IMG/VR virus record: IMGVR_UViG_3300018984_000002
Span: 62,001 to 126,000 of that record
Direction: 5' to 3' (one strand)
Length of the DNA stretch: 64,000 bases
From: a virus
This document shows positions 36,780 through 45,349 of the stretch, piece after piece; positions within the stretch are counted from its first letter, which is position 1; each line of letters starts with the position of its first letter. The position numbers and the translations under genes are program-made. The notes beneath the pieces were generated by a model. The model was not told where the DNA came from, did not search any database, and saw nothing but the letters and a program-made list of their open reading frames with translations.

Positions 36780-37009
36780 TTTGTTTTATTTAATGTAATA
36801 GGTTCAATACTTACATCTGAAGTAGGCTTAGAAGTATGAGTCCGAAATAATAGTTGTATGTATGTGTCTGATCTTGTTTCATCTAGTGTCCCTTTTATTA
36901 CGGTAACGCCACCTACAGGTATCCACCCCTTATATTTCGGACTATTTAATTCGGTTTGCAAATCTAACAAAGAATATTCAATTACGTACTTATATTTATC
37001 TTCACTCAT
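36776..37009 (-). CDS. Hypothetical protein
   Basis: 77 residues; contains an inverted pair of dispersed-motif copies about 90 bases apart (36840-36852 and 36931-36939), so coding sequence carries the repeat. A segment KGWIPVGGVTV resembles short phage DUF1737-like proteins, without firm assignment. Confidence 0.45.
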   Translation of the reverse strand: MSEDKYKYVIEYSLLDLQTELNSPKYKGWIPVGGVTVIKGTLDETRSDTYIQLLFRTHTSKPTSDVSIEPITLNKTK

Positions 37010-37238
37010 TAGTTTTAAACTCTAAAACAATATTAAAATTGTGCAACTTAAAACAAACTTTTGGATGCCTGCATACTACTTGATTTATTTTAAATTCATA
37101 CTTCACTAAAAGATTAGCTCTGTAGTAATCTGTTTTATTGTTTTTAATTAAATTAATATAAATAGTATTTTTAATAATATGTGTATCTAAAATTAGATAG
37201 TATTTACTGAGTTTAGTAACTACTAAATCATGTGTCAT
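37002..37238 (-). CDS. Hypothetical protein
   Basis: 78 residues, basic, beta-rich, overlapping its neighbour by eight bases. Not recognised. Confidence 0.4.
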   Translation of the reverse strand: MTHDLVVTKLSKYYLILDTHIIKNTIYINLIKNNKTDYYRANLLVKYEFKINQVVCRHPKVCFKLHNFNIVLEFKTNE

Positions 37239-37244
37239 TTTATT

Positions 37245-37472
37245 TTATACAAAATCTATAAAGTCAAGTTTAGTAACTAAACCTTTTTCACTATCCACAC
37301 TTATTTTTCCTTGTGCTACTAACTGTGTTAAAACTCTGCATATTACTACTTTTCTATGATCTTTTGGCAATATATTATAGAACTCGAATTTTTCTATTTC
37401 TTCAAAAGATATGGTAGATCCTACTGGTATATTCGGCGATACCAACCACCCCATGATTTCTTGTATATGCAT
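37245..37472 (-). CDS. Putative small winged-helix-like protein
   Basis: 75 residues. HIQEIMGWLV, GSTISFEEIEKF, VICRVLTQLVAQGKISV, GLVTKLDF has the helix-helix-wing order of a small DNA-binding domain. Suggestive only. Confidence 0.45.
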   Translation of the reverse strand: MHIQEIMGWLVSPNIPVGSTISFEEIEKFEFYNILPKDHRKVVICRVLTQLVAQGKISVDSEKGLVTKLDFIDFV

Positions 37473-37473
37473 T

Positions 37474-37842
37474 TCAAGATTTATCTGTTGTTGGTAATTT
37501 ATTATTCCAAGTATCTTGTGTAGTATCAGCCATTGGTTTTAAGTAACCCCCTGCATCTATTTTTAATGAGTCTATAGCAAATAATTTAAAATTATTACCT
37601 AAATTAAAACATATATCACGAAATGATTTTGGGTACGCCGTTACAAATATTTGTCTACGATCACCTAACAATCTAAATTCTTCATCGTTAGTAGTCAACA
37701 AAACAATGCCATTGATTTCTCCAATGGCTCTTATTTTAATTGCTTTATTGTTTATGCAAAGATCTTGTTTACGATAAAATGCATTTTCTATGTGCTGATT
37801 TCCTATTACTTCTCCTAATTTATTAACCAACAATACCAACAT
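37474..37842 (-). CDS. Hypothetical protein
   Basis: 122 residues, beta-rich, overlapping the ruvC stop by 20 bases. Not recognised; co-expression with the resolvase is likely. Confidence 0.45.
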   Translation of the reverse strand: MLVLLVNKLGEVIGNQHIENAFYRKQDLCINNKAIKIRAIGEINGIVLLTTNDEEFRLLGDRRQIFVTAYPKSFRDICFNLGNNFKLFAIDSLKIDAGGYLKPMADTTQDTWNNKLPTTDKS

Positions 37843-38290
37843 CTTTTAGGTAACTAATAAACATAGCGATACTATCACTTTCATGATCAGCATCAAATGA
37901 GATATTGGGAAAATATTTTAATACACCTAATTTTACTGAATTTTTATCTGCTTTACCATTCCCAGTTACTTTTTGTTTTATCTCACTAGGCTTGTACGTA
38001 ACCACAACTGATATATTATTTATGGCAGTTAACAACAGTAAAATGGCAATTCCTTGTTGTACTTTATTTCCTGTTTCATGTCCTACTTTGTATACAGGTT
38101 TTTCGTATACCAGAGTTGTGATATTATAAGTATTAATTAAAGATTGTATCTTATTATATATTTGTTGCAATTGTCCTGGAAAGTTTGAACCAGTTGTAAC
38201 AATTGTCCCACTTACAACAACTGATTTAGTGTTTAAGTCCCCTACACAATAACCTATATTTCGGTATCCAGGATCAATTGCTAATAACAT
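37823..38290 (-). CDS. ruvC: Holliday-junction resolvase, RuvC-like
   Basis: 155 residues. LLAIDPGYRNIGY gives the first catalytic Asp; LVYEKP carries the Glu; VTGNGKADK and DADHESDSIAM give the last acidic pair. This is the RNase-H-fold RuvC family, which cuts four-way junctions symmetrically. In the phage it would resolve replication/recombination branches before packaging. Confidence 0.85.
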   Translation of the reverse strand: MLLAIDPGYRNIGYCVGDLNTKSVVVSGTIVTTGSNFPGQLQQIYNKIQSLINTYNITTLVYEKPVYKVGHETGNKVQQGIAILLLLTAINNISVVVTYKPSEIKQKVTGNGKADKNSVKLGVLKYFPNISFDADHESDSIAMFISYLKDVGIVG

Positions 38291-38315
38291 ACATAAAGCA
38301 TTAAATTAATACATA

Positions 38316-38558
38316 CTATCCTATGCTATCTAATGTCTTAAAAATAGAAAGTCCAAACCCAAATACAGAAAACTCAAATAGCCATTTATCTTGTTTTATT
38401 TCAATATTTAGTACAGTCGGGAAATATAAGTGTAAAAAAGAATAATCTGTTTCGCCGTCTCCTAAACTTGCATCTAAACTAGGTAAAACTAAACTAAAAC
38501 AAATAAAAGTTTTAGTAGCTATAAAGCTAAGTACTAAAAAAGTAAATATATTAGACAT
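38316..38558 (-). CDS. Small membrane protein
   Basis: 80 residues from the ATG at 38558 (MSNIFTFL), which overlaps the previous stop by eight bases; a TTG further upstream is unlikely. N-terminal hydrophobic helix (IFTFLVLSFIATKTFICFSLVL) is a signal anchor. The rest is aromatic. Function unknown. Confidence 0.5.
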   Translation of the reverse strand: MSNIFTFLVLSFIATKTFICFSLVLPSLDASLGDGETDYSFLHLYFPTVLNIEIKQDKWLFEFSVFGFGLSIFKTLDSIG

Positions 38559-38847
38559 CTTGATTAAGTATATACCTAAGTAATTCAACAACCACTATAA
38601 TGCTAGTTTCTTTTAAGTCTGTTGTATGAAAACAATATTTCCAGTAATCCGTTTTTGTTTTTAACCAAACAGAATGAGCTATAGACAAATTAATTTTTGC
38701 TAAGGGTTTCCCTAGATAGCTAACCTCTAAGTCTTCTGTGGATATCTTGTTTGGTTGAAACTTAAAAGAAAAATTAGCAGTATCTTGATTTAACTTTTCC
38801 AGATACTGCTTTATGTTACCTACTAATTTATTGTAATCAGACTGCAT
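38551..38847 (-). CDS. Hypothetical protein
   Basis: 98 residues, helix then beta strands, not recognised. Coupled to the small membrane protein downstream. Confidence 0.45.
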   Translation of the reverse strand: MQSDYNKLVGNIKQYLEKLNQDTANFSFKFQPNKISTEDLEVSYLGKPLAKINLSIAHSVWLKTKTDYWKYCFHTTDLKETSIIVVVELLRYILNQDV

Positions 38848-38875
38848 TTATTTTTCAAATACTCGCTATCTTATT

Positions 38876-39031
38876 TTAGCCATCTTTTTTATTCCATTGT
38901 TGAATCGTTTCGTTTGATCTATTGGTATCTTCTTTTGCCCTATCATCATTTTGTTTTTGAAGTTCTTGTTTATCTACTTCTGTGTCGTATTCAGGGCGAG
39001 AATTGTCGTTTTGATTTTCTGTATTTGGCAT
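38876..39031 (-). CDS. Small charged protein
   Basis: 51 residues (MPNTENQNDN...), almost entirely polar (Asp/Glu/Lys/Gln), predicted disordered. In an otherwise empty stretch between two genes with proper spacing. Function unknown. Confidence 0.45.
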   Translation of the reverse strand: MPNTENQNDNSRPEYDTEVDKQELQKQNDDRAKEDTNRSNETIQQWNKKDG

Positions 39032-39072
39032 TCTAGTAAACCGCTATACTAAATGCTTTTATTTTAGTATAC

Positions 39073-39336
39073 TTACATTTCAATTAAGTACTTCTTTAAT
39101 ACCTTATATTCGGACTCTGGTATTACTTCTACATTATCGAGTCTAACTGTACGAGAATCTTCCTCAAAAATATAACCATCCCCAAAAGGATTTTCTTCAC
39201 CTGTACCGAGAAGGTTTGATGCTATTTGGTTTGCTATTTTCCATTCGTCTAATTCATCATCAATAGTTTTAACACATAACTTACTGTACTCCGTCTCACA
39301 GTCAATAATAGTTAAGTCAATAAATAAATATTTCAT
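39073..39336 (-). CDS. Hypothetical protein, paralogue of 39333-39602
   Basis: 87 residues. MKYLFI.., AN.IAS..LG, FGDGYIFEED, R..NV..I.ESEY.VL match the adjacent upstream gene, so the pair arose by tandem duplication. Function unknown. A short motif copy with one base missing (TATATTCGGACT) lies in it. Confidence 0.5.
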   Translation of the reverse strand: MKYLFIDLTIIDCETEYSKLCVKTIDDELDEWKIANQIASNLLGTGEENPFGDGYIFEEDSRTVRLDNVEVIPESEYKVLKKYLIEM

Positions 39337-39602
39337 ATATTAAAAAAGCGAGACAATACAGTATATTCAGACTCAGCTATATTTCGGATATAACCTACAT
39401 TTGTTAGTCTATAGTCATCCTCAAAAGCAAAATGTCCAAATAACTTAGTGCTTTTTTCATCTTTATCTTTAGATAAATAAGTACTAGCTATCTCATTGGC
39501 TTTTGTTTGTATATCTTCATTTTCATTTAATGAGACAGCAGACCAATCGCTATACTCAAATTTACCATCGTAGATAACTATCTGAACTAAATAGTATTTC
39601 AT
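39333..39602 (-). CDS. Hypothetical protein, paralogue of 39073-39336
   Basis: 89 residues from the ATG at 39602 (MKYYLVQI), matching the start of its paralogue; an in-frame TTG at 39617 is rejected. It overlaps the paralogue start by four bases. Function unknown. Confidence 0.5.
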   Translation of the reverse strand: MKYYLVQIVIYDGKFEYSDWSAVSLNENEDIQTKANEIASTYLSKDKDEKSTKLFGHFAFEDDYRLTNVGYIRNIAESEYTVLSRFFNI

Positions 39603-39617
39603 ATTTGCTTTTACCAA

Positions 39618-39650
39618 AGAAAAGAAATCCCCTGGTTAGTCCAAGGGATT
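39618..39650 (-). terminator. Rho-independent terminator
   Basis: On the minus strand AATCCCTTGG / CCAGGGGATT (one G-U pair, loop ACTAA) followed by TCTTTTCTTT. It ends the 39695-43 kb run before the duplicated gene pair. Confidence 0.7.
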
Positions 39651-39694
39651 CCTAATTTACTATGTCACTTTAGTAGATGTCTAGGTGACCGGGA

Positions 39695-40303
39695 TTATGC
39701 ATCCATAACAGGCAAATCAAGAGGAGCAGTATTATCTAGTACTCCTTCTCCACTAATTCCAGGTGTTGCCGGAACTACTACCTCTGACCCAACAGGTTCA
39801 CCTAATACAGGGGTAGAAGGCTCCACTGATGGTGCTACAGGCTCAGAAGGTACTACAGGGACGACTGGAGTAGTAGGCTCAGTAGGCTCGACTACAGCAG
39901 GAGCAGCATCTTCAGGAGTAGGAACAGCGGGTTCAGTTACTGGCGGTACTACAGGTGCTTCAGGAGCAGCTTTAGGTAGCAGATCTTCTAATTGTGCTTG
40001 TAGTGCGTCCAGACGTGCAATGTCCTGGTCTGTGACGGCTTCAGCTTGAAGGTCTGTAATCTGCTTCTGCAAACTCTCTACTTGAGCTTTAGCATCGGCA
40101 TCTTCTTGTACTTCTGCTTCAGCCACTTTGTTAACCATGTTCTCTAACAAAGTGAGAGTATTACGTAGATCTTTAGGCATTTGAGTTATGTTTCCTTTGA
40201 GGTTTATGTGTTTGATTATAGTATGCAACCTGGATGTGTACTGGTCTTCCTCTGCTTTTAACAATTTAGCTAGAGACATCAAGAACTCGTACATCTCCGT
40301 CAC
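39695..40303 (-). CDS. Coiled-coil and proline/glutamate-rich protein
   Basis: 202 residues from GTG at 40303, overlapping the preceding TAG by one base; an ATG three codons later is possible. Residues ~1-110 are helical coiled coil and ~110-190 are a long Pro/Val/Glu/Thr-rich linker (PVVPVVPSEPVAPSV). Such tails are flexible spacers. Structural or scaffold-type role is possible, not shown. Confidence 0.5.
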   Translation of the reverse strand: MTEMYEFLMSLAKLLKAEEDQYTSRLHTIIKHINLKGNITQMPKDLRNTLTLLENMVNKVAEAEVQEDADAKAQVESLQKQITDLQAEAVTDQDIARLDALQAQLEDLLPKAAPEAPVVPPVTEPAVPTPEDAAPAVVEPTEPTTPVVPVVPSEPVAPSVEPSTPVLGEPVGSEVVVPATPGISGEGVLDNTAPLDLPVMDA

Positions 40304-40959
40304 TATCCCATCTGATTTAATTGTGCTTCGATAATAGTAGCATAATCTTGGTTATCCCAGTACTCTTCCTCTGGACTAAATTTAATTGCAGTACATAGTT
40401 TCTTTTCTACAGAACGACAAAGATTAAACATATAATCTCCTAGCATATTGTATGCAGAACCAGTCTTTTGAGACTGAACTGAATAATCTTCAGGATTAAA
40501 AGTATCGTAATGATGAATAATATCCCAACAAAAATGTTCTATATTTCTGATATCAATACACAAGTTGTACAATTCACAACTTGGAATTGTATGAAAAACT
40601 ACAAATTCTTGTGCATTTTTGAATTGACTATTTAAAACAATTCTACGTTGATTAAATTCAGCAACCAAAGAGTCCGAAATAATATACTTATTGTTTTGTA
40701 GTTTACACCACAAGTTAGCCCCTAAATCGTTAATGCCAGGATTTCGTAATTCTTTGAGAAGTCTTAAATCCTCTTTTTCTAAAAGGTCAAAACTGTTATA
40801 CCGCAATACCCACAATGTAATATTATTAATTGTTTTTTGAAGATAGTTGTAGATATAACAAATACGGTGACTTTTAGGTAAACGTTGTCCACTAATCAAC
40901 TCAGTATAACCACTATCACCGTTAGTAGTTCTGGTATCTCCGTTAATACGATTAGACAT
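40303..40959 (-). CDS. Hypothetical protein
   Basis: 218 residues, helical, Cys- and Tyr-containing, not recognised. It lies between the NblA-like gene and the Pro-rich protein. A dispersed-motif copy occurs inside (40671-40683). Confidence 0.45.
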   Translation of the reverse strand: MSNRINGDTRTTNGDSGYTELISGQRLPKSHRICYIYNYLQKTINNITLWVLRYNSFDLLEKEDLRLLKELRNPGINDLGANLWCKLQNNKYIISDSLVAEFNQRRIVLNSQFKNAQEFVVFHTIPSCELYNLCIDIRNIEHFCWDIIHHYDTFNPEDYSVQSQKTGSAYNMLGDYMFNLCRSVEKKLCTAIKFSPEEEYWDNQDYATIIEAQLNQMG

Positions 40960-40971
40960 AGCATTGTATCT

Positions 40972-41208
40972 TTAATACAGTAAAAATGATTGTCCACCTA
41001 ACACTCTTTCTTTCATTAAGTCTTCTAGCATTAATTGCCTAGAAATACTTGCAAGAAGTAATACTTTTATAAAATATATCCTTTGTGTTTCGGACATATT
41101 GTGAATAGCATTGTTGTATAAATTATAAAAACTAAATTGATCTTCTAGATTCCAATTATTGATGGTTGCTATTTCTTCGGCGCTTAATTTAGTAATATCG
41201 GGTTCCAT
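40972..41208 (-). CDS. nblA: NblA-like phycobilisome degradation protein
   Basis: 78 residues. Residues ~20-70 (NLEDQFSFYNLYNNAIHNMS, then an R-x5-8 helix ending LEDLMKERV) align without gaps to the NblA family: L-E-x-Q-F-S, N-M-S, a Gln, Phe and Leu spacing, Arg, Met and a Lys near the end. NblA is a small helical protein that binds phycobiliproteins and hands them to Clp protease. Cyanophage copies are known. It is the best host clue in the window: without it the cyanobacterial assignment would rest on weaker signs. Confidence 0.7.
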   Translation of the reverse strand: MEPDITKLSAEEIATINNWNLEDQFSFYNLYNNAIHNMSETQRIYFIKVLLLASISRQLMLEDLMKERVLGGQSFLLY

Positions 41209-41210
41209 AT

Positions 41211-41645
41211 TTAACGACCATTTCCACGAATATTTGTTTCTGGACTTCTAATCATTTTTAAATATTGCAATGGTTGTACAGTATCCTTTAGTTTTACCCA
41301 TTCACCTTTTTCGTTGTAACCATATGTTTCTCGGCGTTCTGTCATAGGAATATTATTTTGATAACGAGTACTTACAACTGTTTTATTTTCTACAGGTAAA
41401 TTTCCTTCTACAACTATTTTGTCACTTAATTCAATATAAGAACTACGATGCTCTATGTCATGTGTCCATTCAGGAGCTAATTTGTAGTAGCTTTCTAAAT
41501 CATTTCCTACATAGTCATATGCAAATTCTTCAAAGGTATGCCAAGCTAAATTACCAGAATGTGTTTCAAATTTGTCTGCACAAGTATCCCACCAAGCAAA
41601 ACGATAAGGTATGTCTTGATTCGTTAAATTAATAAAGCGTTTCAT
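41211..41645 (-). CDS. Hypothetical protein
   Basis: 144 residues, Tyr/Trp-rich, two bases before the NblA-like start, so likely co-translated. N-terminal MKRFINLTNQDIPYRFAWWD with a conserved-looking WHTFEEFAYDY. Not recognised. Confidence 0.45.
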   Translation of the reverse strand: MKRFINLTNQDIPYRFAWWDTCADKFETHSGNLAWHTFEEFAYDYVGNDLESYYKLAPEWTHDIEHRSSYIELSDKIVVEGNLPVENKTVVSTRYQNNIPMTERRETYGYNEKGEWVKLKDTVQPLQYLKMIRSPETNIRGNGR

Positions 41646-41672
41646 AATTAAAACCTTGTTAGTTTTAAAAAG

Positions 41673-41709
41673 AGTCCGAAATATAAATAGTACACTTATA
41701 TTTCGGACT
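41673..41709. repeat. Dispersed-motif hairpin 3
   Basis: Perfect 14-bp arms AGTCCGAAATATAA (41673-41686) and TTATATTTCGGACT (41696-41709). On the minus strand the stem is followed by CTTTTT, so this copy could also terminate transcription. It begins 13 bases after the stop of 41722-42291. Confidence 0.75.
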
Positions 41710-41721
41710 ATTACTAATAAA

Positions 41722-42291
41722 TTAATCTTTAGTAATTTTACTCAATCCATACGGCGTAATCATATAAAGCTTTGTACGTTTAAAACTATCAGGAGTACAA
41801 ACCATTCCTATAGCTACTAAATCTTGTAAAGACTTAAAAAACATACGATAAGCTAAAGAATTAGACATAGTTTCTTTGACTGTTTTACTAAAGGTATACT
41901 GTTCTTCCTTTGTAAAATAAGACTTGCTTACCAACTCCGTAAAGATTTCTCCAGCAGTAGCCGAGTCTTTATCTTTTTTGATAATATCAGCTAAATACAT
42001 TAAAATTCCAATCTTAATATCCTTTGGTGGGTCATTTGTTTTGTCTTGCTGAATACTATCAGCTTTTTCAATAACCTTAATCATATCCTGCAATTCTTGA
42101 GGAACAAAAGAAATACGAACACTACCTTGTGTAATATCAACAAAATAGTTTAGTAAATCAGTTGCTTCGTCGATGGTTTCAGCTTCTTGGAGTAATAGTA
42201 AAATAGCTTCTTTGGTTTTATCGGCAATAAAGGAATAAACTCCTAAAGACTGTAACTTTTGTGTTAGCTTACTTTCTGGTGAATTAGACAT
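41722..42291 (-). CDS. Hypothetical protein, possibly winged-helix at C-terminus
   Basis: 189 residues, helical. The C-terminal part (FFKSLQDLVAIGMVCTPDS, KLYMITPYGLSKI) has the helix-wing layout of small transcription or replication initiator domains; not firm. Upstream of the hairpin. Confidence 0.45.
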   Translation of the reverse strand: MSNSPESKLTQKLQSLGVYSFIADKTKEAILLLLQEAETIDEATDLLNYFVDITQGSVRISFVPQELQDMIKVIEKADSIQQDKTNDPPKDIKIGILMYLADIIKKDKDSATAGEIFTELVSKSYFTKEEQYTFSKTVKETMSNSLAYRMFFKSLQDLVAIGMVCTPDSFKRTKLYMITPYGLSKITKD

Positions 42292-42314
42292 GATTTTTAA
42301 TTAAATAAATAAGG

Positions 42315-43310
42315 TTAATATCCGCCCACAAGGGTAAGTGGAAATCTTAGAGTTTCTTCAGGATAGTAATCTAAAACCTTAAAATCACTATACTCAAAGT
42401 CTGTAAGGTATTTTTGTCCACGGTCTTCTATTTGTAATTTAGGGAATGGTTTAAGACCATTGTTTTGACGTGCTATTTGTTCTTTGGCGACTTCAATTTG
42501 GTCACTATAAATATGTACATCTGTTGCCTGGAATAATAGTGTACCAGGTTTAAATCCAGTACATTTAGCATACATATGTAATAACAAACTATTTTGTGAA
42601 ACATTAAAAGGGCAACCTAATAACAAATCCCACGATCTGACCCCGACACGTAAATTAAGATAGCCATTATTCACTATTAGTTGATGTTCATAAACACAGG
42701 GAGCTATTACTACAGTTTCCTGCCCTGTTTGTTCAGACATTCCGTATATTCTTTCTGGGTTCCAACAACTAACTACAAAGCTTTTACGATCAGGTGTTTT
42801 CTGTATAGTATTAATAGCCCATTTTGTTTGGTCGATAATCTCTGTATACAAAGAAGAGGAACCCCAACTAGTAAAATCTGTATAAGGAATAGGAATAGTG
42901 TAATTAGGCTTACTTAATACAGTAGCTACAAAATCCTCAAAACTATAATCACTGGGAGTGTACTTATATTTTTTTAGGAAATACTTGTAAGCAAAGCCAT
43001 TCCAGATAGGAACTTTTTGTTGATGTAATTCTGCTACATTACCATTTCCTTTTAAAAACCATAGCATCTCTTTAAATGCCCCTGGATAATACACACTTTT
43101 ACTGGTATAAATAGGAATTACATTATCCCGGCAATCAAATTCTAAGGTTGCACCAAATACACTTAGAATATATTTATCATCTTTAGGTACCTCAGAATAC
43201 ACATTTTTATCAATAGTTCCTAACTTATCTGTAGGACTAAAGATACTTTTTTTGCTGCCTGTTTCTAATACTCTTTTTAGTAATTCTAAATACTGAATTT
43301 CTTCTAACAT
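42315..43310 (-). CDS. thyA: Thymidylate synthase (ThyA type)
   Basis: 331 residues from the ATG at 43310 (MLEEIQY); the longer reading from 43373 runs through the repeat and is rejected. Catalytic Cys in APCVYEHQL, phosphate-binding Arg in VGVRSWDLLLGCPFN with Asn (dUMP-type, not the Asp of dCMP hydroxymethylases), and H-x-Y in ATDVHIYSDQ are present. It converts dUMP to dTMP using methylene-tetrahydrofolate, which DHFR at 47957-48433 regenerates. Confidence 0.9.
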   Translation of the reverse strand: MLEEIQYLELLKRVLETGSKKSIFSPTDKLGTIDKNVYSEVPKDDKYILSVFGATLEFDCRDNVIPIYTSKSVYYPGAFKEMLWFLKGNGNVAELHQQKVPIWNGFAYKYFLKKYKYTPSDYSFEDFVATVLSKPNYTIPIPYTDFTSWGSSSLYTEIIDQTKWAINTIQKTPDRKSFVVSCWNPERIYGMSEQTGQETVVIAPCVYEHQLIVNNGYLNLRVGVRSWDLLLGCPFNVSQNSLLLHMYAKCTGFKPGTLLFQATDVHIYSDQIEVAKEQIARQNNGLKPFPKLQIEDRGQKYLTDFEYSDFKVLDYYPEETLRFPLTLVGGY

Positions 43311-43341
43311 AATATACCTTTGGATAAATAAACAATAAAGA

Positions 43342-43387
43342 AGTCCGAAATATAAGTACAGAAAGCGGCGCACTATTATTTCGGACT
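43342..43387. repeat. Dispersed-motif hairpin 4
   Basis: Inverted arms AGTCCGAAATA (43342-43352) and TATTTCGGACT (43377-43387), separated by 24 bases including a GC-rich part (GCGGCGC). Lies 18 bases after the stop of 43405-44142, between it and thyA. Confidence 0.7.
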
Positions 43388-43404
43388 ATTACTTGGTAAA
43401 ACTA

Positions 43405-44142
43405 TTAACCTACCAAAAATACTCCGGATGATAAAATAGGAGCTATAAAACGAATATCATTCCAAATTAGTTTATCTGTACCGTAATATTCTTTCCAATG
43501 TTTTTGATAGAAAGTAAACATATCTTCTAACAAGTTTATGTCTAATTCTTCTAAACCTAATTTGTTTAAAATATATCTCAATTTAGGTTCAGTACAAAGA
43601 GCTTCTTCTTCAGTATCTACTACACTTTCTATCTCTAATACTTTCCCGTAACCTGCATTAGTATCTAAACATATTTCATGTTTAAAGTCTTTAAATTCAT
43701 CACCAACATAGTTATAAATTTGACGGTTACGACTCCATTTACTAGCATAAATTAAACCGCTATCTAGCAGTAGATTATCTAGATCAACTAGATCCATGTC
43801 AAGGTTAATTTGAATCTCTTTACGGGAAATACCATTTTGATGATTGGTATCTGTTAGTGAATATTTAACAATTAAATATGTATTTTCTTTATAATCTTGT
43901 TCCTCTGTCCAACGTGTACGTATAGCTACATCATTTGTTTTGAAAGCTTCTAATAATTCTGTGTAAGCCTTGTGTAATAAATGACCTTTTAAGTTATCAA
44001 ATAATTCTGTTACCCAGTGAATACTATTTACTTTGAAATAATGGTTTAGTTGTTTCTCTGTATTAGTTAGTTTGTAACCATTGTCGAATAAAGTTTGAAC
44101 ATCTAACTTATTAGCTAAGGCTTTTAGTTCTACTTCTATCAT
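43405..44142 (-). CDS. CYTH-fold triphosphate tunnel protein
   Basis: 245 residues. MIEVELKAL holds the ExExK signature, followed by IRTRW, YLIVKYS, KEIQI, a Lys/Arg pair in SKWSRNRQIYN and ...LEIES (ExE). This order is that of CYTH/TTM enzymes (triphosphatases, adenylate cyclase class IV). Likely hydrolyses a triphosphate; substrate unknown. Found with nucleotide genes. Confidence 0.75.
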   Translation of the reverse strand: MIEVELKALANKLDVQTLFDNGYKLTNTEKQLNHYFKVNSIHWVTELFDNLKGHLLHKAYTELLEAFKTNDVAIRTRWTEEQDYKENTYLIVKYSLTDTNHQNGISRKEIQINLDMDLVDLDNLLLDSGLIYASKWSRNRQIYNYVGDEFKDFKHEICLDTNAGYGKVLEIESVVDTEEEALCTEPKLRYILNKLGLEELDINLLEDMFTFYQKHWKEYYGTDKLIWNDIRFIAPILSSGVFLVG

Positions 44143-44178
44143 TTTGTTTTAGTGTTGTTAAGTGAAAGTAAAAGAGAA

Positions 44179-44220
44179 AATAGTCCTAGATACAAGAAAG
44201 CCTTATATTTTCGGACTATT
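44179..44220. repeat. Dispersed-motif hairpin 5 (decayed)
   Basis: Right arm TATATTTTCGGACTATT is intact, left arm is reduced to AATAGTCC. It lies 17 bases after the ribonucleotide reductase stop. One arm is degraded while the position is conserved. Confidence 0.55.
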
Positions 44221-44236
44221 GTGTTGTCTGTTATTG

Positions 44237-45349
44237 TCAGCGAACAGGACAAGATCCTTGACAATCTGCTTCTAAATCATGAAGTTCTTCATTTACTTCG
44301 TATTGTTGTAATAAAGTTAATAGTTGAGCTTCGTTAAGAGTAGGAATACTCTTTTTTATTTCATCATACTCTTCTTTGGTGCAAGCTTCATTTGGCATTT
44401 GAGGGTGAGAACATTCTGGAGAATTAGGATCAAATCTTTTTAGTAAAGCTAAACCAATAACATAATCCCAATTATCGTACAACCATTTAGTAACATCTTC
44501 CCATTCATGATCTGCAACTGTAATGGTGTTACTAGTATTATGTCCATCCTTTGTATAGTTATTCTGAATAAGCTTATAACGCTCAAGTTGAACTAAAGCA
44601 GATTCATCTATTGCGCGAATAGGTGTTGCTCCTTTTACACCAAACTTAAACACCCAAGTAGTACATTCTTCTGAGAAAAGAAGTTCCTCATTAGACATAT
44701 TAAGCCTTTTGTTTCGGACATCCGTGTATTCCTTGTAGCTCATAAGATTGTTGTACAGACTACCTAGATCAGTGTAATAAGCTTCTTCAGATAAGTCTGG
44801 ATAATAATCACTACCTTGACTATTTTCTGGAGTAGGAATCATACCAGCTTCGTACAAAGCAGTAGCCAAAGGGTCAGACTTACTAAATCGAATTCGGCAT
44901 ATTTGATAAGGTGCATACCCACGACTAATTCCAGCTGATACTCCTGGTAGCTTACTGAGTGTTCCATTAGGTTTAACTAAAGTAACTCTTGCGGAACGAG
45001 GAATACCTAAGTGCTTGTGGTATATGTCTGCTGCTTCTCGAATTGTCTTTGATAAAGCTTGATAAAAAAGTCTTGTCTCAAACTCATTCCAACCAAGTAA
45101 ATCTAAAGCGTCTACAACACCTGTAATGTCTACTCCTAATAGCCTGTCTCGTTTTTGAACTTTATCCCATTCAGGATGCCACTGGTCAGCTAAAGTTTGA
45201 CGGCTACCTACTCGTGTTACCAAGTAAGCTGTTTGACTTAGTTTGAGATAGTCAACTAAATATTTACCTGTGTTCTCATCTTTAAAGATATGTTCCATTA
45301 AATTAATGGAAGTTAAATTGCAACTTTGTTTATCGTCTAATGCAGCTTC
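44237..45349 (-). CDS. nrdJ: Class II ribonucleotide reductase, exon 3
   Basis: Begins GAAGCTGCA... directly after the predicted intron 2 end (ωG at 45350), coding EAALDDKQSCNLTSINL and running to ...CQGSCPVR. CNL supplies the redox Cys 11 residues after the active-site Cys, and the terminal C-x3-C is the shuttle pair. Together with 46724-47957 and the five-base exon 46521-46525 the coding length is 2352 bases (783 residues), in one frame. The first in-frame ATG of this piece (45298) is internal to the mature protein. Confidence 0.8.
   Translation of the reverse strand, partial: EAALDDKQSCNLTSINLMEHIFKDENTGKYLVDYLKLSQTAYLVTRVGSRQTLADQWHPEWDKVQKRDRLLGVDITGVVDALDLLGWNEFETRLFYQALSKTIREAADIYHKHLGIPRSARVTLVKPNGTLSKLPGVSAGISRGYAPYQICRIRFSKSDPLATALYEAGMIPTPENSQGSDYYPDLSEEAYYTDLGSLYNNLMSYKEYTDVRNKRLNMSNEELLFSEECTTWVFKFGVKGATPIRAIDESALVQLERYKLIQNNYTKDGHNTSNTITVADHEWEDVTKWLYDNWDYVIGLALLKRFDPNSPECSHPQMPNEACTKEEYDEIKKSIPTLNEAQLLTLLQQYEVNEELHDLEADCQGSCPVR

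Noticed and set aside
36840-36939. Motif pair as a transposon end
   Set aside because: The 90 bases between are ordinary coding sequence with no transposase and no target duplication.
43311-43373. Longer thymidylate synthase reading
   Set aside because: It runs through the dispersed-motif hairpin and is not part of the conserved enzyme; the ATG at 43310 is used.
44237-45298. Exon 3 of ribonucleotide reductase as an independent gene starting at 45298
   Set aside because: The frame is open upstream to 45361 and codes the conserved EAALDDKQSCNL segment, so the ATG is internal.
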